Shown one piece after another: positions 26,453 through 35,045 of a DNA stretch of 64,000 bases. Position numbers and translations under genes: made by a program. The stretch is from the NCBI RefSeq assembly GCF_023721715.1, contig NZ_JAMDLG010000002.1:1-64000 (forward strand). The letters are read 5' to 3'. The DNA comes from Parasegetibacter sp. NRK P23 (GTDB lineage: Bacteria > Bacteroidota > Bacteroidia > Chitinophagales > Chitinophagaceae). How positions within the stretch are numbered: the first letter of the stretch is position 1; the number at the start of each line of letters is the position of its first letter. Under the pieces are notes generated by a model that ran no database searches, was not told where the DNA came from, and was given only the letters and a program-made list of their open reading frames with translations.

Positions 26453-28459
26453 ATGACAAACCAATCACCTGGAAACGATCAGCATGGAGCAAGGAAAAGC
26501 CGTGGTAAAAAGGCCGGGTTAAAAAATTATGAAGCGTCAAATTTTATTGATACTTCAAAACCAGTCTGGAACTATTCTCTTTTTACCCAGGAAGATATCG
26601 CCAATTACCAGGCTGGAACCCACTATAGTGTGTACGAATTGATGGGGTCGAAAGAGATTGAAGTGCTTGGCCGCAAAGGTATTTACTTTGCCGTATGGGC
26701 GCCCAACGCCACCTTAGTTTCCGTGAAAGGTAATTTCAACGACTGGAACCATACCACGCATCCGTTAACGCCGAGGTGGGAGAAATCAGGTATTTGGGAG
26801 GGCTTCGTGCCCGACCTGGGTCTGGGTGAAGTATACAAATACTTTATCAAAGGATATAACGGCACTGAACTGGATAAAGGTGATCCATTTGCTCATTTCT
26901 GGGAGAAAAGACCGAGCACCGCTTCCATAACCTGGGACCTCCACTATGAATGGAACGATGGTGAATGGATGGAGAAAAGAAAAAAGCACAACAGCCTGAA
27001 CGCGCCCTGGAGCGTATATGAAATGCACCTCGCAAGTTGGATGCGTCCTGATCCGAACGACGAAGAATCGTACAATACATACGAGCAGATCGCGGAAAGA
27101 CTGGTGCCGTACCTGCAGGAAACAGGGTTCACCCATGTAGAGTTTATGCCGGTGATGGAACATCCATTCGATGGTTCCTGGGGTTACCAGGGTACGGGTT
27201 ATTTTGCGCCAACATCAAGGTTTGGAGATCCGCAGGGGTTTATGAAACTCGTTGACCTGCTGCACCAGGCGGATATTGGCGTGATACTCGATTGGGTGCC
27301 TTCACATTTTCCTTATGACGCGCATGGCCTGTTCATGTTCGATGGTGCGCACACCTACGAGTATGCGGATATGCGTAAAGGTTACCATCCGGATTGGAAC
27401 TCTTATATCTTCAATTATAAGAGGGGAGAGGTCAAATCTTTTCTGATCAGCAGCGCGCGTTTCTGGCTGGAATACTTTCACATCGATGGTATACGGGTAG
27501 ATGCCGTTTCATCTATGCTGAAACTGAACTACAGCCGGGGAGCAGGGCAGTGGGAACCCAACGAATTCGGCGGTGACGGTAACCTGGAGGCCATCGCTTT
27601 TATCAAGGACCTGAACGAAACGGTGTACCGTGATTTCCCTGATGTGCAAACCATCGCGGAGGAAGCCACCGATTGGCCGGGGATATCCAAACCAACTTTC
27701 CAGGGTGGACTTGGTTTCGGCATGAAATGGATGATGGGATGGATGCACGATACACTGGATTATTATAAGATGCATCCTTATTACAGGAACCATTACCAGA
27801 ATAAGTTCTCGTTCAGTATGATGTATTTCTACGACGAAAACTTTATGCTCCCGCTGAGCCATGATGAAGTGGTGCATGGAAAATCGCCGATGTTGTATAA
27901 AATGCCGGGGGATGAATGGCAGAAGTTCGCGAACCTGAGGGTGTTGTACACCTATATGTTTATGCACCCCGGAGCAAAATTGCTGTTCATGGGCAACGAG
28001 TTCGGACAAACCTCCGAATGGAATTACCATAGGGAACTCGATTGGTTCCTGTTGGAATACAATGCGCACAGTGGATTGAAGGATTGTGTGAGTCAACTGA
28101 ATAAATTGTACCGGAACGAGCCGGCCTTGTATGAGAAGCAGTTTCATCCTGATGGGTTCGAATGGGTGGACCTTAACCATAGAAACGAATGCATCGTTGT
28201 GTTTAAAAGAAAAGGAACACACGGTAAGGATGATGTGCTCGTGATCCTGAACATGTTACCCGAACCGCGGTTTGATTGGGAAGTGCACGTTAAAGACAAG
28301 CAGGATTGGAAAGAAATATTCAACAGCGATGAGAAAAGATTCGGTGGAACGGGCGATGTGTACAATGTGCAGATCATATCGGAAGTAGTGGACAAAAAAG
28401 AAAAATGGTACAAAATAAAAGTGCAGATTCCACCATTAGCCGCTATCGTACTTAAATAA
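26453..28459 (+). CDS. glgB: 1,4-alpha-glucan branching enzyme (GH13)
   Basis: The 668-residue enzyme carries an N-terminal CBM48 domain (about 75-165, including FAVWAPNATLVSVKGNFNDW), a GH13 barrel and a C-terminal beta domain. The catalytic residues are D350 (GIRVDAVSSM), E403 (TIAEEATDW) and D471 (PLSHDEVVHGK). It forms alpha-1,6 branches in glycogen. The ATG at 26453 was preferred to an upstream TTG that would add 19 non-conserved residues. The first 40 residues are polar and probably disordered. GlgA and GlgC are not in this window. Confidence 0.94.
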   Translation: MTNQSPGNDQHGARKSRGKKAGLKNYEASNFIDTSKPVWNYSLFTQEDIANYQAGTHYSVYELMGSKEIEVLGRKGIYFAVWAPNATLVSVKGNFNDWNHTTHPLTPRWEKSGIWEGFVPDLGLGEVYKYFIKGYNGTELDKGDPFAHFWEKRPSTASITWDLHYEWNDGEWMEKRKKHNSLNAPWSVYEMHLASWMRPDPNDEESYNTYEQIAERLVPYLQETGFTHVEFMPVMEHPFDGSWGYQGTGYFAPTSRFGDPQGFMKLVDLLHQADIGVILDWVPSHFPYDAHGLFMFDGAHTYEYADMRKGYHPDWNSYIFNYKRGEVKSFLISSARFWLEYFHIDGIRVDAVSSMLKLNYSRGAGQWEPNEFGGDGNLEAIAFIKDLNETVYRDFPDVQTIAEEATDWPGISKPTFQGGLGFGMKWMMGWMHDTLDYYKMHPYYRNHYQNKFSFSMMYFYDENFMLPLSHDEVVHGKSPMLYKMPGDEWQKFANLRVLYTYMFMHPGAKLLFMGNEFGQTSEWNYHRELDWFLLEYNAHSGLKDCVSQLNKLYRNEPALYEKQFHPDGFEWVDLNHRNECIVVFKRKGTHGKDDVLVILNMLPEPRFDWEVHVKDKQDWKEIFNSDEKRFGGTGDVYNVQIISEVVDKKEKWYKIKVQIPPLAAIVLK

Positions 28460-28497
28460 GCGCCTGAAAGATGGGGGATGAAAGAGAGGAAGGGGCA

Positions 28498-28524
28498 AAA
28501 AAATACCCCGCCAGGGGCGGGGTG
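28498..28524 (-). terminator. GC-rich hairpin, distal terminator of argS
   Basis: ACCCCGCC (28505-28512) pairs with GGCGGGGT (28516-28523) around AGG. The A run at 28497-28503 becomes a T run on the minus strand, so it can end minus-strand transcription. It could also serve glgB from the other side, though no T run follows on the plus strand. Confidence 0.6.
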
Positions 28525-28710
28525 TAAGATTTGGTGGTCGGGCAAGTCCGGGTTGGACTGTTTCCATTGGGTGGATCTTTCAAACGGGCATTGGATCAAC
28601 GGGTTTTCATAAGAATTGGACAGCGGTTTTCAGGATATTGGACTTTCTTGGTTTTTCGGATACCGGATACTTGCGTCAACAGTGTAAAGATTACACTTTG
28701 TGCGCATCCG

Positions 28711-28744
28711 GAAAATAAAATAGCGCACTGATTTTGTGCGCTAT
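28711..28744 (-). terminator. Hairpin terminator of argS
   Basis: ATAGCGCAC (28720-28728) pairs with GTGCGCTAT (28736-28744). Reading the minus strand, the hairpin is followed by TTTTATTTTC. It lies about 90 nt after the argS stop. The 374-bp gap 28460-28833 otherwise shows no gene. Confidence 0.7.
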
Positions 28745-28833
28745 CTGATAAATTTAACTTGATTTAAGGGGTATTCCGGAACGTATAGAGGAAACACTTA
28801 TCTGCTGTTGATGCGGATCAATGATTCGATGAA

Positions 28834-30720
28834 TTACATCCGTTCAGGAACCCTGATGCCCATTAATCCCATACCGGAACGGATCACCGTTGCGGTGATC
28901 AGGGCCAGTTGAAGCCGCAGTTCCTTTTTCTCCGGATTCTCTGCGTTACCAATAGAATGTTCGGCATAAAACGAGTTGAATGTTTTCGCCAGGTGGAAAA
29001 CATAATTTGCGATCAGCGAAGGATTCATTTCCTGACCCGCCTGCTCTATGATGGAAGAATACTGTTCCAGTTGAACGATCAGTTCCTTCTCCAAAGGAAA
29101 CAATGGCCCTGAATAGAGTGATCCGGTGGGTTGTTCCTTCCGCAAAATGGATTTGATCCTGGCGTGTGTGTATTGCACGAATGGACCGGTAAAGCCGTGG
29201 AAGTCGATGGATTCCTCGGGGTTGAATACCATCCGTTTTTTAGGATCCACACGGAGGAGGAAAAACTTGAGAGCGCCCAATCCGATCAGGTTATAAAGGT
29301 CTTCCAGTTCTTCCGGGGTAAAATCTTTCACCTTGCCCAGTTCTGTGGTATGGCGGGCCGCGACGGCTTCCATTTCTGCTACCAGGTCATCGGCGTCTAC
29401 CACGGTGCCTTCGCGGCTCTTCATCCTACCGGAGGGGAGTTCCACCATGCCATAGGAGAGGTGGTTGATACCGGCTGAATTCGGGAGGTTGAGCTTCTGG
29501 CAGATGAGCTTCAGCACTTTCATGTGGTAGTTCTGTTCGTCGCCTATCACGTAAATGCTTTCGTCCATCCGGTAGTCCTCGTACTTCAGGTTAGCAAGTC
29601 CCAGGTCCTGGGTGATGTATACGGACGTGCCGTCTTTGCGGAGGACGAGCTTTTCGTCTAATCCTTCGGCGGTAAGGTCTATCCATACGCTGCCATCTGG
29701 TTTACGGAAGAAGACGCCGTTGGCGAGCCCCTCTTCCACGTATTGTTTGCCGAGCAGGTAGGTACCGCTCTCGTAGTAGGTTTTGTCGAAATCGGAGCCG
29801 ATTTTGTTGTAGGTGACCGCGAAGCCGTCGTACACCCATTGGTTCATGTTCTTCCAAAGGTCGAGTGTGGCGGGGTCGCCCTCTTCCCATTTCAGGAGCA
29901 TGGCCCGCACTTCACGCATGATGGGGGTATTGTTTCTCGCGATTTCTTTGAGTTCCGCTTTAATTTCCTCCTGCTTTTCCGGGGGAAGTGTTGCTGCTCT
30001 GAGTTTCGTAAGGAATACACCGGTTTTTTCCCGGTCGGCTTCCTGCACGGCAGTAAGATCACCAGCCATTATTTGCTGGAGCACGGGAGTGGTTTCCTCC
30101 TTCAGGGCATTTTCAAATTGCACGTAGTAATCGCCCACCAGGTGATCGCCTTTGATGCCTGTTGAAGCGGGAGTGGCGCCATTGGCAAACCGCTGCCAGG
30201 CGAGCATCGACTTACAGATATGTATGCCACGGTCGTTCACGATGGAGGTTTTAAACACTTCGTGTCCGTTCGCTTTTAATATTTCAGCTACCGACCAGCC
30301 GAGGAAGTTGTTCCGGAGATGCCCCAGGTGCAGGGGTTTGTTGGTATTGGGTGAAGAATATTCCACGACCACCTTTCTGCCGGAAGCGGCCGCTTTGCCG
30401 TAATCGGCGATGCTGTAACTGTCATGTAAAAACTTCGTCCACCAGGTTTCGGGCAACGAAAGGTTCAGGAAGCCTTTTACAATATTGAAACCCGCTACCA
30501 GAGAGGGTTCCTGCTCCATGAGTCTTTCTCCCAAAGCTTTGCCCAGGGCATCGGGTGATTGTTTCAGTTGTTTCACCCAGGCAAAAAGTACCACGGTGTA
30601 GTCTCCTTCAAATCCCTGGTTCGTTTGGTTTACCTGGATGTCTTTTTCCGGGCAATCGATACCGTATAATTCCTTTAACGCGCTTTTCGTAGCCGATCTG
30701 ATCGCTTTAATGATGCTCAT
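28834..30720 (-). CDS. argS: Arginyl-tRNA synthetase
   Basis: This class I synthetase of 628 residues charges tRNA-Arg. It has the N-terminal additional domain (about 1-120), the HIGH-type motif HLGHLRNNF in the Rossmann fold, a KMSKS-like MKSREGT motif and the C-terminal anticodon-binding DALR domain. It is somewhat longer than typical bacterial ArgS, with an expanded insertion around residues 240-300. The start at MSIIKAIRS (30720) was chosen because longer readings run into the divergent gtrA-like gene and are not ArgS-like. Confidence 0.96.
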   Translation of the reverse strand: MSIIKAIRSATKSALKELYGIDCPEKDIQVNQTNQGFEGDYTVVLFAWVKQLKQSPDALGKALGERLMEQEPSLVAGFNIVKGFLNLSLPETWWTKFLHDSYSIADYGKAAASGRKVVVEYSSPNTNKPLHLGHLRNNFLGWSVAEILKANGHEVFKTSIVNDRGIHICKSMLAWQRFANGATPASTGIKGDHLVGDYYVQFENALKEETTPVLQQIMAGDLTAVQEADREKTGVFLTKLRAATLPPEKQEEIKAELKEIARNNTPIMREVRAMLLKWEEGDPATLDLWKNMNQWVYDGFAVTYNKIGSDFDKTYYESGTYLLGKQYVEEGLANGVFFRKPDGSVWIDLTAEGLDEKLVLRKDGTSVYITQDLGLANLKYEDYRMDESIYVIGDEQNYHMKVLKLICQKLNLPNSAGINHLSYGMVELPSGRMKSREGTVVDADDLVAEMEAVAARHTTELGKVKDFTPEELEDLYNLIGLGALKFFLLRVDPKKRMVFNPEESIDFHGFTGPFVQYTHARIKSILRKEQPTGSLYSGPLFPLEKELIVQLEQYSSIIEQAGQEMNPSLIANYVFHLAKTFNSFYAEHSIGNAENPEKKELRLQLALITATVIRSGMGLMGIRVPERM

Positions 30721-30739
30721 TCCGCTGTTTTTATCCGGG

Positions 30740-30770
30740 CAAAAGTACGATTTCAGGGAGAAGTGGGAAA
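30740..30770 (-). promoter_or_regulatory. Candidate argS promoter
   Basis: On the minus strand TACTTTTG (30747-30740) matches TAnnTTTG exactly, and TTTC (30770-30767) lies 19 nt upstream at the -33 position. The leader would be about 15 nt. Confidence 0.5.
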
Positions 30771-30810
30771 TATCTCCTGTTTTTAACAAGCGGTTCATAT
30801 TTCCAATAAT

Positions 30811-30818
30811 TATCTTTG
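30811..30818 (+). promoter_or_regulatory. Candidate -7 box (TATCTTTG) of the GtrA-like gene
   Basis: This exact TAnnTTTG match lies 28 nt before the ATG and is divergent from the argS promoter. The -33 position lacks a TTG. Confidence 0.45.
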
Positions 30819-30846
30819 CCGGGAGTAACCAATAATTCAGGCCCGG

Positions 30847-31338
30847 ATGCGCAACCAAGTTCAGAACCTTGTTCTTCCACTTATCGACTTTTTTCATCCC
30901 CCTTTCCGGCGGATCATGAACCTGCAGACTTTCCGCTACGCGGTTTGCGGGGGCGTAAATATGGTGCTGGGACTTGCCATTTACTACGTCGTATTTAAAT
31001 ATGTACTTTGGGAGCAGGAACTTGACCTCGGATTCTACGCGTTTAAGGCGCACGTCGCAGCCTTGTTCTTCTCCTTCGTATTTAATGTGCTGTTTGGCTT
31101 CATCCTGATGCGTTACCTGGTTTTCAGTGAATCGAATATTCACCCCAGGATACAGTTGTTCCGCTATTTTATGGTCTGCCTTTTCAACCTGGTACTCAAT
31201 TACCTGATGTTGAAACTGCTGGTGGAGATATGTGGTATCTATCCTACCATTGCACAGCTTTGTACGGTGGTAGTGGTAGTGGTGACCAGCTACATCGCAC
31301 AGAAAAAATTCTCTTTCGCCACTAAAACTTCACCATAA
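30847..31338 (+). CDS. GtrA family membrane protein
   Basis: The 163-residue protein has four predicted membrane helices typical of GtrA: FRYAVCGGVNMVLGLAIYY, a second near 70-90, and two in the C-terminal half, with a basic end. GtrA-like proteins are thought to move polyprenyl-phosphate-linked sugars across the membrane for glycan modification. No matching glycosyltransferase is adjacent. The final 17 nt overlap the 3' end of the convergent DUF4403 gene. Confidence 0.85.
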   Translation: MRNQVQNLVLPLIDFFHPPFRRIMNLQTFRYAVCGGVNMVLGLAIYYVVFKYVLWEQELDLGFYAFKAHVAALFFSFVFNVLFGFILMRYLVFSESNIHPRIQLFRYFMVCLFNLVLNYLMLKLLVEICGIYPTIAQLCTVVVVVVTSYIAQKKFSFATKTSP

Positions 31339-32728
31339 TATCGGCATCGCCTTCGCAGGAAGTCCGGATGCGGAGGTATTCATTCAGCGGATAGATGCCG
31401 CCGATATAAAAATCTTTCAACCCGCCTTTCAGCGAAATGTTCTCGTTGATCTTCCTGTTCATGCCTTTCCCGGCGATCTCCGTCAGTTGCGCGAGGTAAG
31501 GCGAGGCATCGAAGCTGGCGTATTTTTTAAGTTCGGTTAGAATCTTATTACTGAAGAGCCACTTGGCCGATTTGAGTACAAAATCTTTGGTGCGGAGGTC
31601 ATAATTGAGGTCTTTCACTTCCAGCAATTTTTTGTCGCGGGAGTAGGTGGGTTTACCGGTAAGGTAGAGTACGCCTTTGTCGGAACCGCTGAAGCTGAGT
31701 TGCAGCACCAGGTTTTTATTGGAGCCGTACACTTTCACGGCATCCATGATCATGTATTTTTTCACCGGGCCATTGTCGAGGTCGATGCGTTGTCCTTTTA
31801 CTCGTTCGGTTACCAGCTTGCTCAGGGAGTCGTAGTTCAGTTGTGCGTCGAGGTGGATGCGGAACCCGCTTTTGGGCGTGAAATCGCTGAGGTTGGGAAG
31901 GCCGGTCTGGCGAACGGGTTTTTCTTCAAAACTGATCTCAGGGCGGGCGCTTACACCGAACGAAAGGTGGAGCGAATCGTTCCGGGCCACGAGGCTGCTC
32001 ACGCGGATCCGTTCCGGTTGAATGCGCAGGTGACCCAGGCCATACAGGGGCCAGTCGCGTTGTAACTGGTCCCACACTTGTTGAAAGTAGGGGCGGAGTT
32101 TAATTTTTGAAAGCGTATCCTGGAGAAAAATCCTGGAACTGTCGAGTTGAAGTTTCAGGGCATCCATCACCGTTTTGGTGACATCATATTTTACGAAGCA
32201 CATCTCGCATTTATCGATGGGCCTGGGTTCCATTCTTTCAATATAATTCTGCAACGTATAATCAGGGAGTATGGAGAAATTGGCTTTGAAGCCTACCTCC
32301 ACTTTTCTTTCCGGTTCATTGAAGCCACAGCTGCAGGGTGGCGTCCAGGCAGTTACGGGCGTGGTGCCGATGCAGGCGCGCTGGCTGCCCCGCACTTTGT
32401 AAAAACCGGTGAAGCCCAGTTCAACCGAATTGCCGTAAGCTTTTATTTTGAGTGGTCCTCTTCTGAAGTGGTACTGGTATTTGGTATCACAGCCATCCTG
32501 GATAAATTGTGTGGGCCATCCCGGACTGGTATATACTTTCTCCACCTGCTTTTCCGCCATCGCGAACAATGGTTTCAACGCGATGTGCACGGGGATGTCT
32601 ATTTCAGAAAGTGGAATGGAATCCTGTGCCACAGCCTCCAGGGGCGGTTGCTCCGGAATGATTTTTCTCGAACATCCGGTGATGAGCAGTATCGAAATAA
32701 TAATCAGCGGCAGAAGGAAATTTTTCAT
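31322..32728 (-). CDS. DUF4403 family lipoprotein
   Basis: The 468-residue protein begins with a signal sequence and lipobox ITGC, so it is a predicted lipoprotein. The rest matches the look of the Bacteroidota DUF4403 family: a repeated alpha/beta lipid-tube-like fold with segments such as IDIPVHIALKPL near the start and paired cysteines (CIGT, CSCGF, KCEMCF) in the middle. Function is unknown. The start at 32728 was preferred to one seven codons upstream because it gives a normal signal peptide and lies 4 nt after a -7-like box. Confidence 0.8.
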   Translation of the reverse strand: MKNFLLPLIIISILLITGCSRKIIPEQPPLEAVAQDSIPLSEIDIPVHIALKPLFAMAEKQVEKVYTSPGWPTQFIQDGCDTKYQYHFRRGPLKIKAYGNSVELGFTGFYKVRGSQRACIGTTPVTAWTPPCSCGFNEPERKVEVGFKANFSILPDYTLQNYIERMEPRPIDKCEMCFVKYDVTKTVMDALKLQLDSSRIFLQDTLSKIKLRPYFQQVWDQLQRDWPLYGLGHLRIQPERIRVSSLVARNDSLHLSFGVSARPEISFEEKPVRQTGLPNLSDFTPKSGFRIHLDAQLNYDSLSKLVTERVKGQRIDLDNGPVKKYMIMDAVKVYGSNKNLVLQLSFSGSDKGVLYLTGKPTYSRDKKLLEVKDLNYDLRTKDFVLKSAKWLFSNKILTELKKYASFDASPYLAQLTEIAGKGMNRKINENISLKGGLKDFYIGGIYPLNEYLRIRTSCEGDADIMVKF

Positions 32729-32732
32729 GCCA

Positions 32733-32740
32733 CGAATATA
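32733..32740 (-). promoter_or_regulatory. Candidate -7 box (TATATTCG) of the DUF4403 gene
   Basis: This matches 7 of 8 positions of TAnnTTTG and ends 4 nt before the ATG, the same arrangement as other apparently leaderless genes in the window. Confidence 0.35.
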
Positions 32741-32926
32741 ATGGTTCACGGGTTTAGTTCTATGGCTTGCATCTTAATAAAAGAACAATATTTAGTAGGG
32801 GAATTTACTTAATCAGGATCGGTAAAAAATGTATGGTAAACGAGCGTTTTTTAAGGGGTGATTTACTGGTTTCCGTGAATAGTTTTGAGTAGTTTAGCGC
32901 ACCGTATTTATATTAAATTCAACCCG

Positions 32927-33487
32927 ATGAAAATACACAAAACCCTTATGGCCTGCGGTGTCGCGGCAGGACTAGTACATGGAGAGCTGAAAGCGCAATT
33001 CGCGCATGGCCCGTACATTGGACTGGAAGTAAAAACCGCCGTGCCCATGAATAAAACTTTCACGCGCGACTTTAACCAGGGATACGGGTTTTTATTGAAA
33101 GGCGCGGCCCAGATCGGAGACAGGGCTTTCTACACGATGAGCATGGACTATATGTTGCATGCCGCGAAACCTGAAAAATTAGCTACGGGTCTTTTCAAAA
33201 CCAAAGAAGTACTCACGCTGCAAACCGGCTTCAGGTATAATTTTGTGAAAGAAGAAGAAGCCACCGCCGGCTTTTTTGTAGAGCCGCAGATTGGATGGCT
33301 CCTGGTAGGAAAGGACTATAACACTTTTGCTTATACACCGGTTGTGGGCTATAGTTTTGGCGGAAAGTTCGATGTATCAGCCTGGTACAGGGGCACAACC
33401 TCTGGATTGACGGCTGCACGCTTAAAGATGTTTGGTGTTGCGGTAGCGTACAACATCTTCCTGAACGGGGGAGGATCGGAGGATTAA
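32927..33487 (+). CDS. Hypothetical outer-membrane beta-barrel-like protein
   Basis: The 186-residue product has a signal peptide ending near LKAQ (about residue 23) followed by alternating hydrophobic and polar strands with aromatic girdle residues, ending in an aromatic-rich strand (FGVAVAYNIFL). This looks like a small eight-stranded barrel, but no family was recognised. The start is the ATG at 32927, which begins a clean signal peptide. It is convergent with the exopolysaccharide operon and separated from it by a terminator. Confidence 0.7.
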   Translation: MKIHKTLMACGVAAGLVHGELKAQFAHGPYIGLEVKTAVPMNKTFTRDFNQGYGFLLKGAAQIGDRAFYTMSMDYMLHAAKPEKLATGLFKTKEVLTLQTGFRYNFVKEEEATAGFFVEPQIGWLLVGKDYNTFAYTPVVGYSFGGKFDVSAWYRGTTSGLTAARLKMFGVAVAYNIFLNGGGSED

Positions 33488-33528
33488 GTGTTCTTCGCTT
33501 TTGTTCCTTTATATTGTTTTTAGTGTTT

Positions 33529-33567
33529 AAAAGAAAATGGTGCCCCAACTGAGGCACCATTCCTTTT
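33529..33567. terminator. Bidirectional hairpin terminator
   Basis: AATGGTGCC (33536-33544) pairs with GGCACCATT (33553-33561) around an 8-nt loop. CCTTTT follows on the plus strand and TTTTCTTTT on the minus strand, so it can end both the barrel gene and the exopolysaccharide operon. Confidence 0.85.
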
Positions 33568-34939
33568 AGAAAGCGGCTTTGTAGGTTTTTTCTCCAAACA
33601 CCGTCAGGTAAATGATCTTAAGGTCGAGCAGCGGGGTCCAGTTCTCCACGTACCAAAGATCGCAGGCGGTTCTGTTGTCGCGCTGTTCTTTGGTTTCCGT
33701 GGGGCCGCGCCAGCCGTTCACCTGTGCCCAGCCGGTAATACCGGGTTTCAGGTAGTGGCGCACCATGTAATGGTCCACTTCGTTTTGCATCACTTCATTC
33801 AGGAACACCCGGTGCGGCCGGGGGCCCACCACGCTCATGTCGCCCACCAACACATTCAGGAACTGCGGCAGTTCATCGAGGTTGTATTTCCTGATGTACT
33901 TACCGATCCTGGTGATGCGCGGATCGTCTTTGGTGGTCGACTGTGTACCCGAAGCATCGTTCTGGTACATGCTTCTGAACTTGTACACGCGGAAGGGTTT
34001 TCCCCCTTTGCCAAGCCTTGTGGGGAAATAGAAAACCGGTCCTTTCGATTCCAGTTTAATAAGAATGCCCAACACAATAAAGAGTGGCGCCAGCATCAAC
34101 AGTACGAAGGACGAGAAGGCCACGTCGCAGCAGCGTTTGAGCAACGCGTAACGAAACTTGTCAAGCGATACTTCCCTGATGTTGATCACGGGCATTTCCC
34201 CGAAATTGTTCGTTTTGTAGCTTCTTCCCAACAACCGAAAGTAGTCGGGAATCATCCTGATGCGCATGCCGTGGAAGTCCGCGCGGTCGGCGATAAACTG
34301 TATCTTCTCATCCAGGTGCGTGGGGATGGCGATGATCACTTCATTCGCCCGGTGTACTTTCTGTATGGCATCAAATTCGGCGATGGTACCCAGTACGCGG
34401 GCGTCTTCCGATTGTGGCGCTTCATCGTCCAGGAATCCCACCACTTTGTAACCCAGGTCGGGGTTTTCTTCAAAATAACCATCCAACTGCCGACCTACTC
34501 TTCCGGCCCCTACAATGATGGTTCTTCTCACATTCTTCCCATTGATGCGCAGCCTGATCACCGCTTTGTACAGGATGTAGTTCAGCGTAAGATCAATCAC
34601 CGGGAACGAAAGCATAATGGTGAGGAACTGCGGTTTGGTGTAACCGGAAGGAATGTTGAAGACCAGGAAGAACAACGCGATGGCGCCCATAAACTCCGCA
34701 TGACTTTTTACATCATTACGGAACCGTTTTTTCAGGCTCGTATGCAGGTTAACGTAATACACCTTGTTCCTGGAAGTAACGAAGAACCAGGTGAGCACGA
34801 TGGTGGTGAGGTAAAGCAGATGGTTCTCAAGAAATGTAAAGCCTTTAAAGAAAACATGAAAGCCTGTAAATACGCCCGTCAGGATCATAAAATCGGTGGA
34901 GGCGTATATAAAACTGAGTTTTCGGTCTGATCGGATCAT
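33566..34939 (-). CDS. Initiating polyprenyl-phosphate sugar-1-phosphate transferase (WcaJ/WbaP type)
   Basis: This 457-residue protein has about four N-terminal membrane helices, a nucleotide-binding-like domain (IIVGAGRVGRQL near 145), another membrane segment near 280, and the C-terminal catalytic domain with KFRSMY, DELPQFLNVLVGDMSVVGPRPH and PGITGWAQVNGWRG. It transfers a hexose-1-phosphate (often glucose) from UDP-sugar to undecaprenyl phosphate, the first step of repeat-unit assembly. It is the last gene of the operon, 106 nt after the dehydrogenase gene, the largest gap in the operon. Confidence 0.93.
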   Translation of the reverse strand: MIRSDRKLSFIYASTDFMILTGVFTGFHVFFKGFTFLENHLLYLTTIVLTWFFVTSRNKVYYVNLHTSLKKRFRNDVKSHAEFMGAIALFFLVFNIPSGYTKPQFLTIMLSFPVIDLTLNYILYKAVIRLRINGKNVRRTIIVGAGRVGRQLDGYFEENPDLGYKVVGFLDDEAPQSEDARVLGTIAEFDAIQKVHRANEVIIAIPTHLDEKIQFIADRADFHGMRIRMIPDYFRLLGRSYKTNNFGEMPVINIREVSLDKFRYALLKRCCDVAFSSFVLLMLAPLFIVLGILIKLESKGPVFYFPTRLGKGGKPFRVYKFRSMYQNDASGTQSTTKDDPRITRIGKYIRKYNLDELPQFLNVLVGDMSVVGPRPHRVFLNEVMQNEVDHYMVRHYLKPGITGWAQVNGWRGPTETKEQRDNRTACDLWYVENWTPLLDLKIIYLTVFGEKTYKAAF

Positions 34940-35045
34940 GTATATTGGATTTGTCGCTTTTCAGAGAATATGGTTTAGTTCAATGCGCTTCCGCTTTGGC
35001 GGGTCGTGGTTGTTGTTGATCTTGTTCATATTTTTCTTTTGTTGT

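Noticed and set aside
30721-31143. A 141-residue N-terminal extension of ArgS
   Set aside because: It would run through the divergent GtrA-like gene and shows no ArgS similarity; the ATG at 30720 begins the normal domain.
33755-34930. A 391-codon open frame antisense to the sugar-phosphate transferase
   Set aside because: Histidine-rich translation without motifs; the sense gene covers the same bases with a full family pattern.
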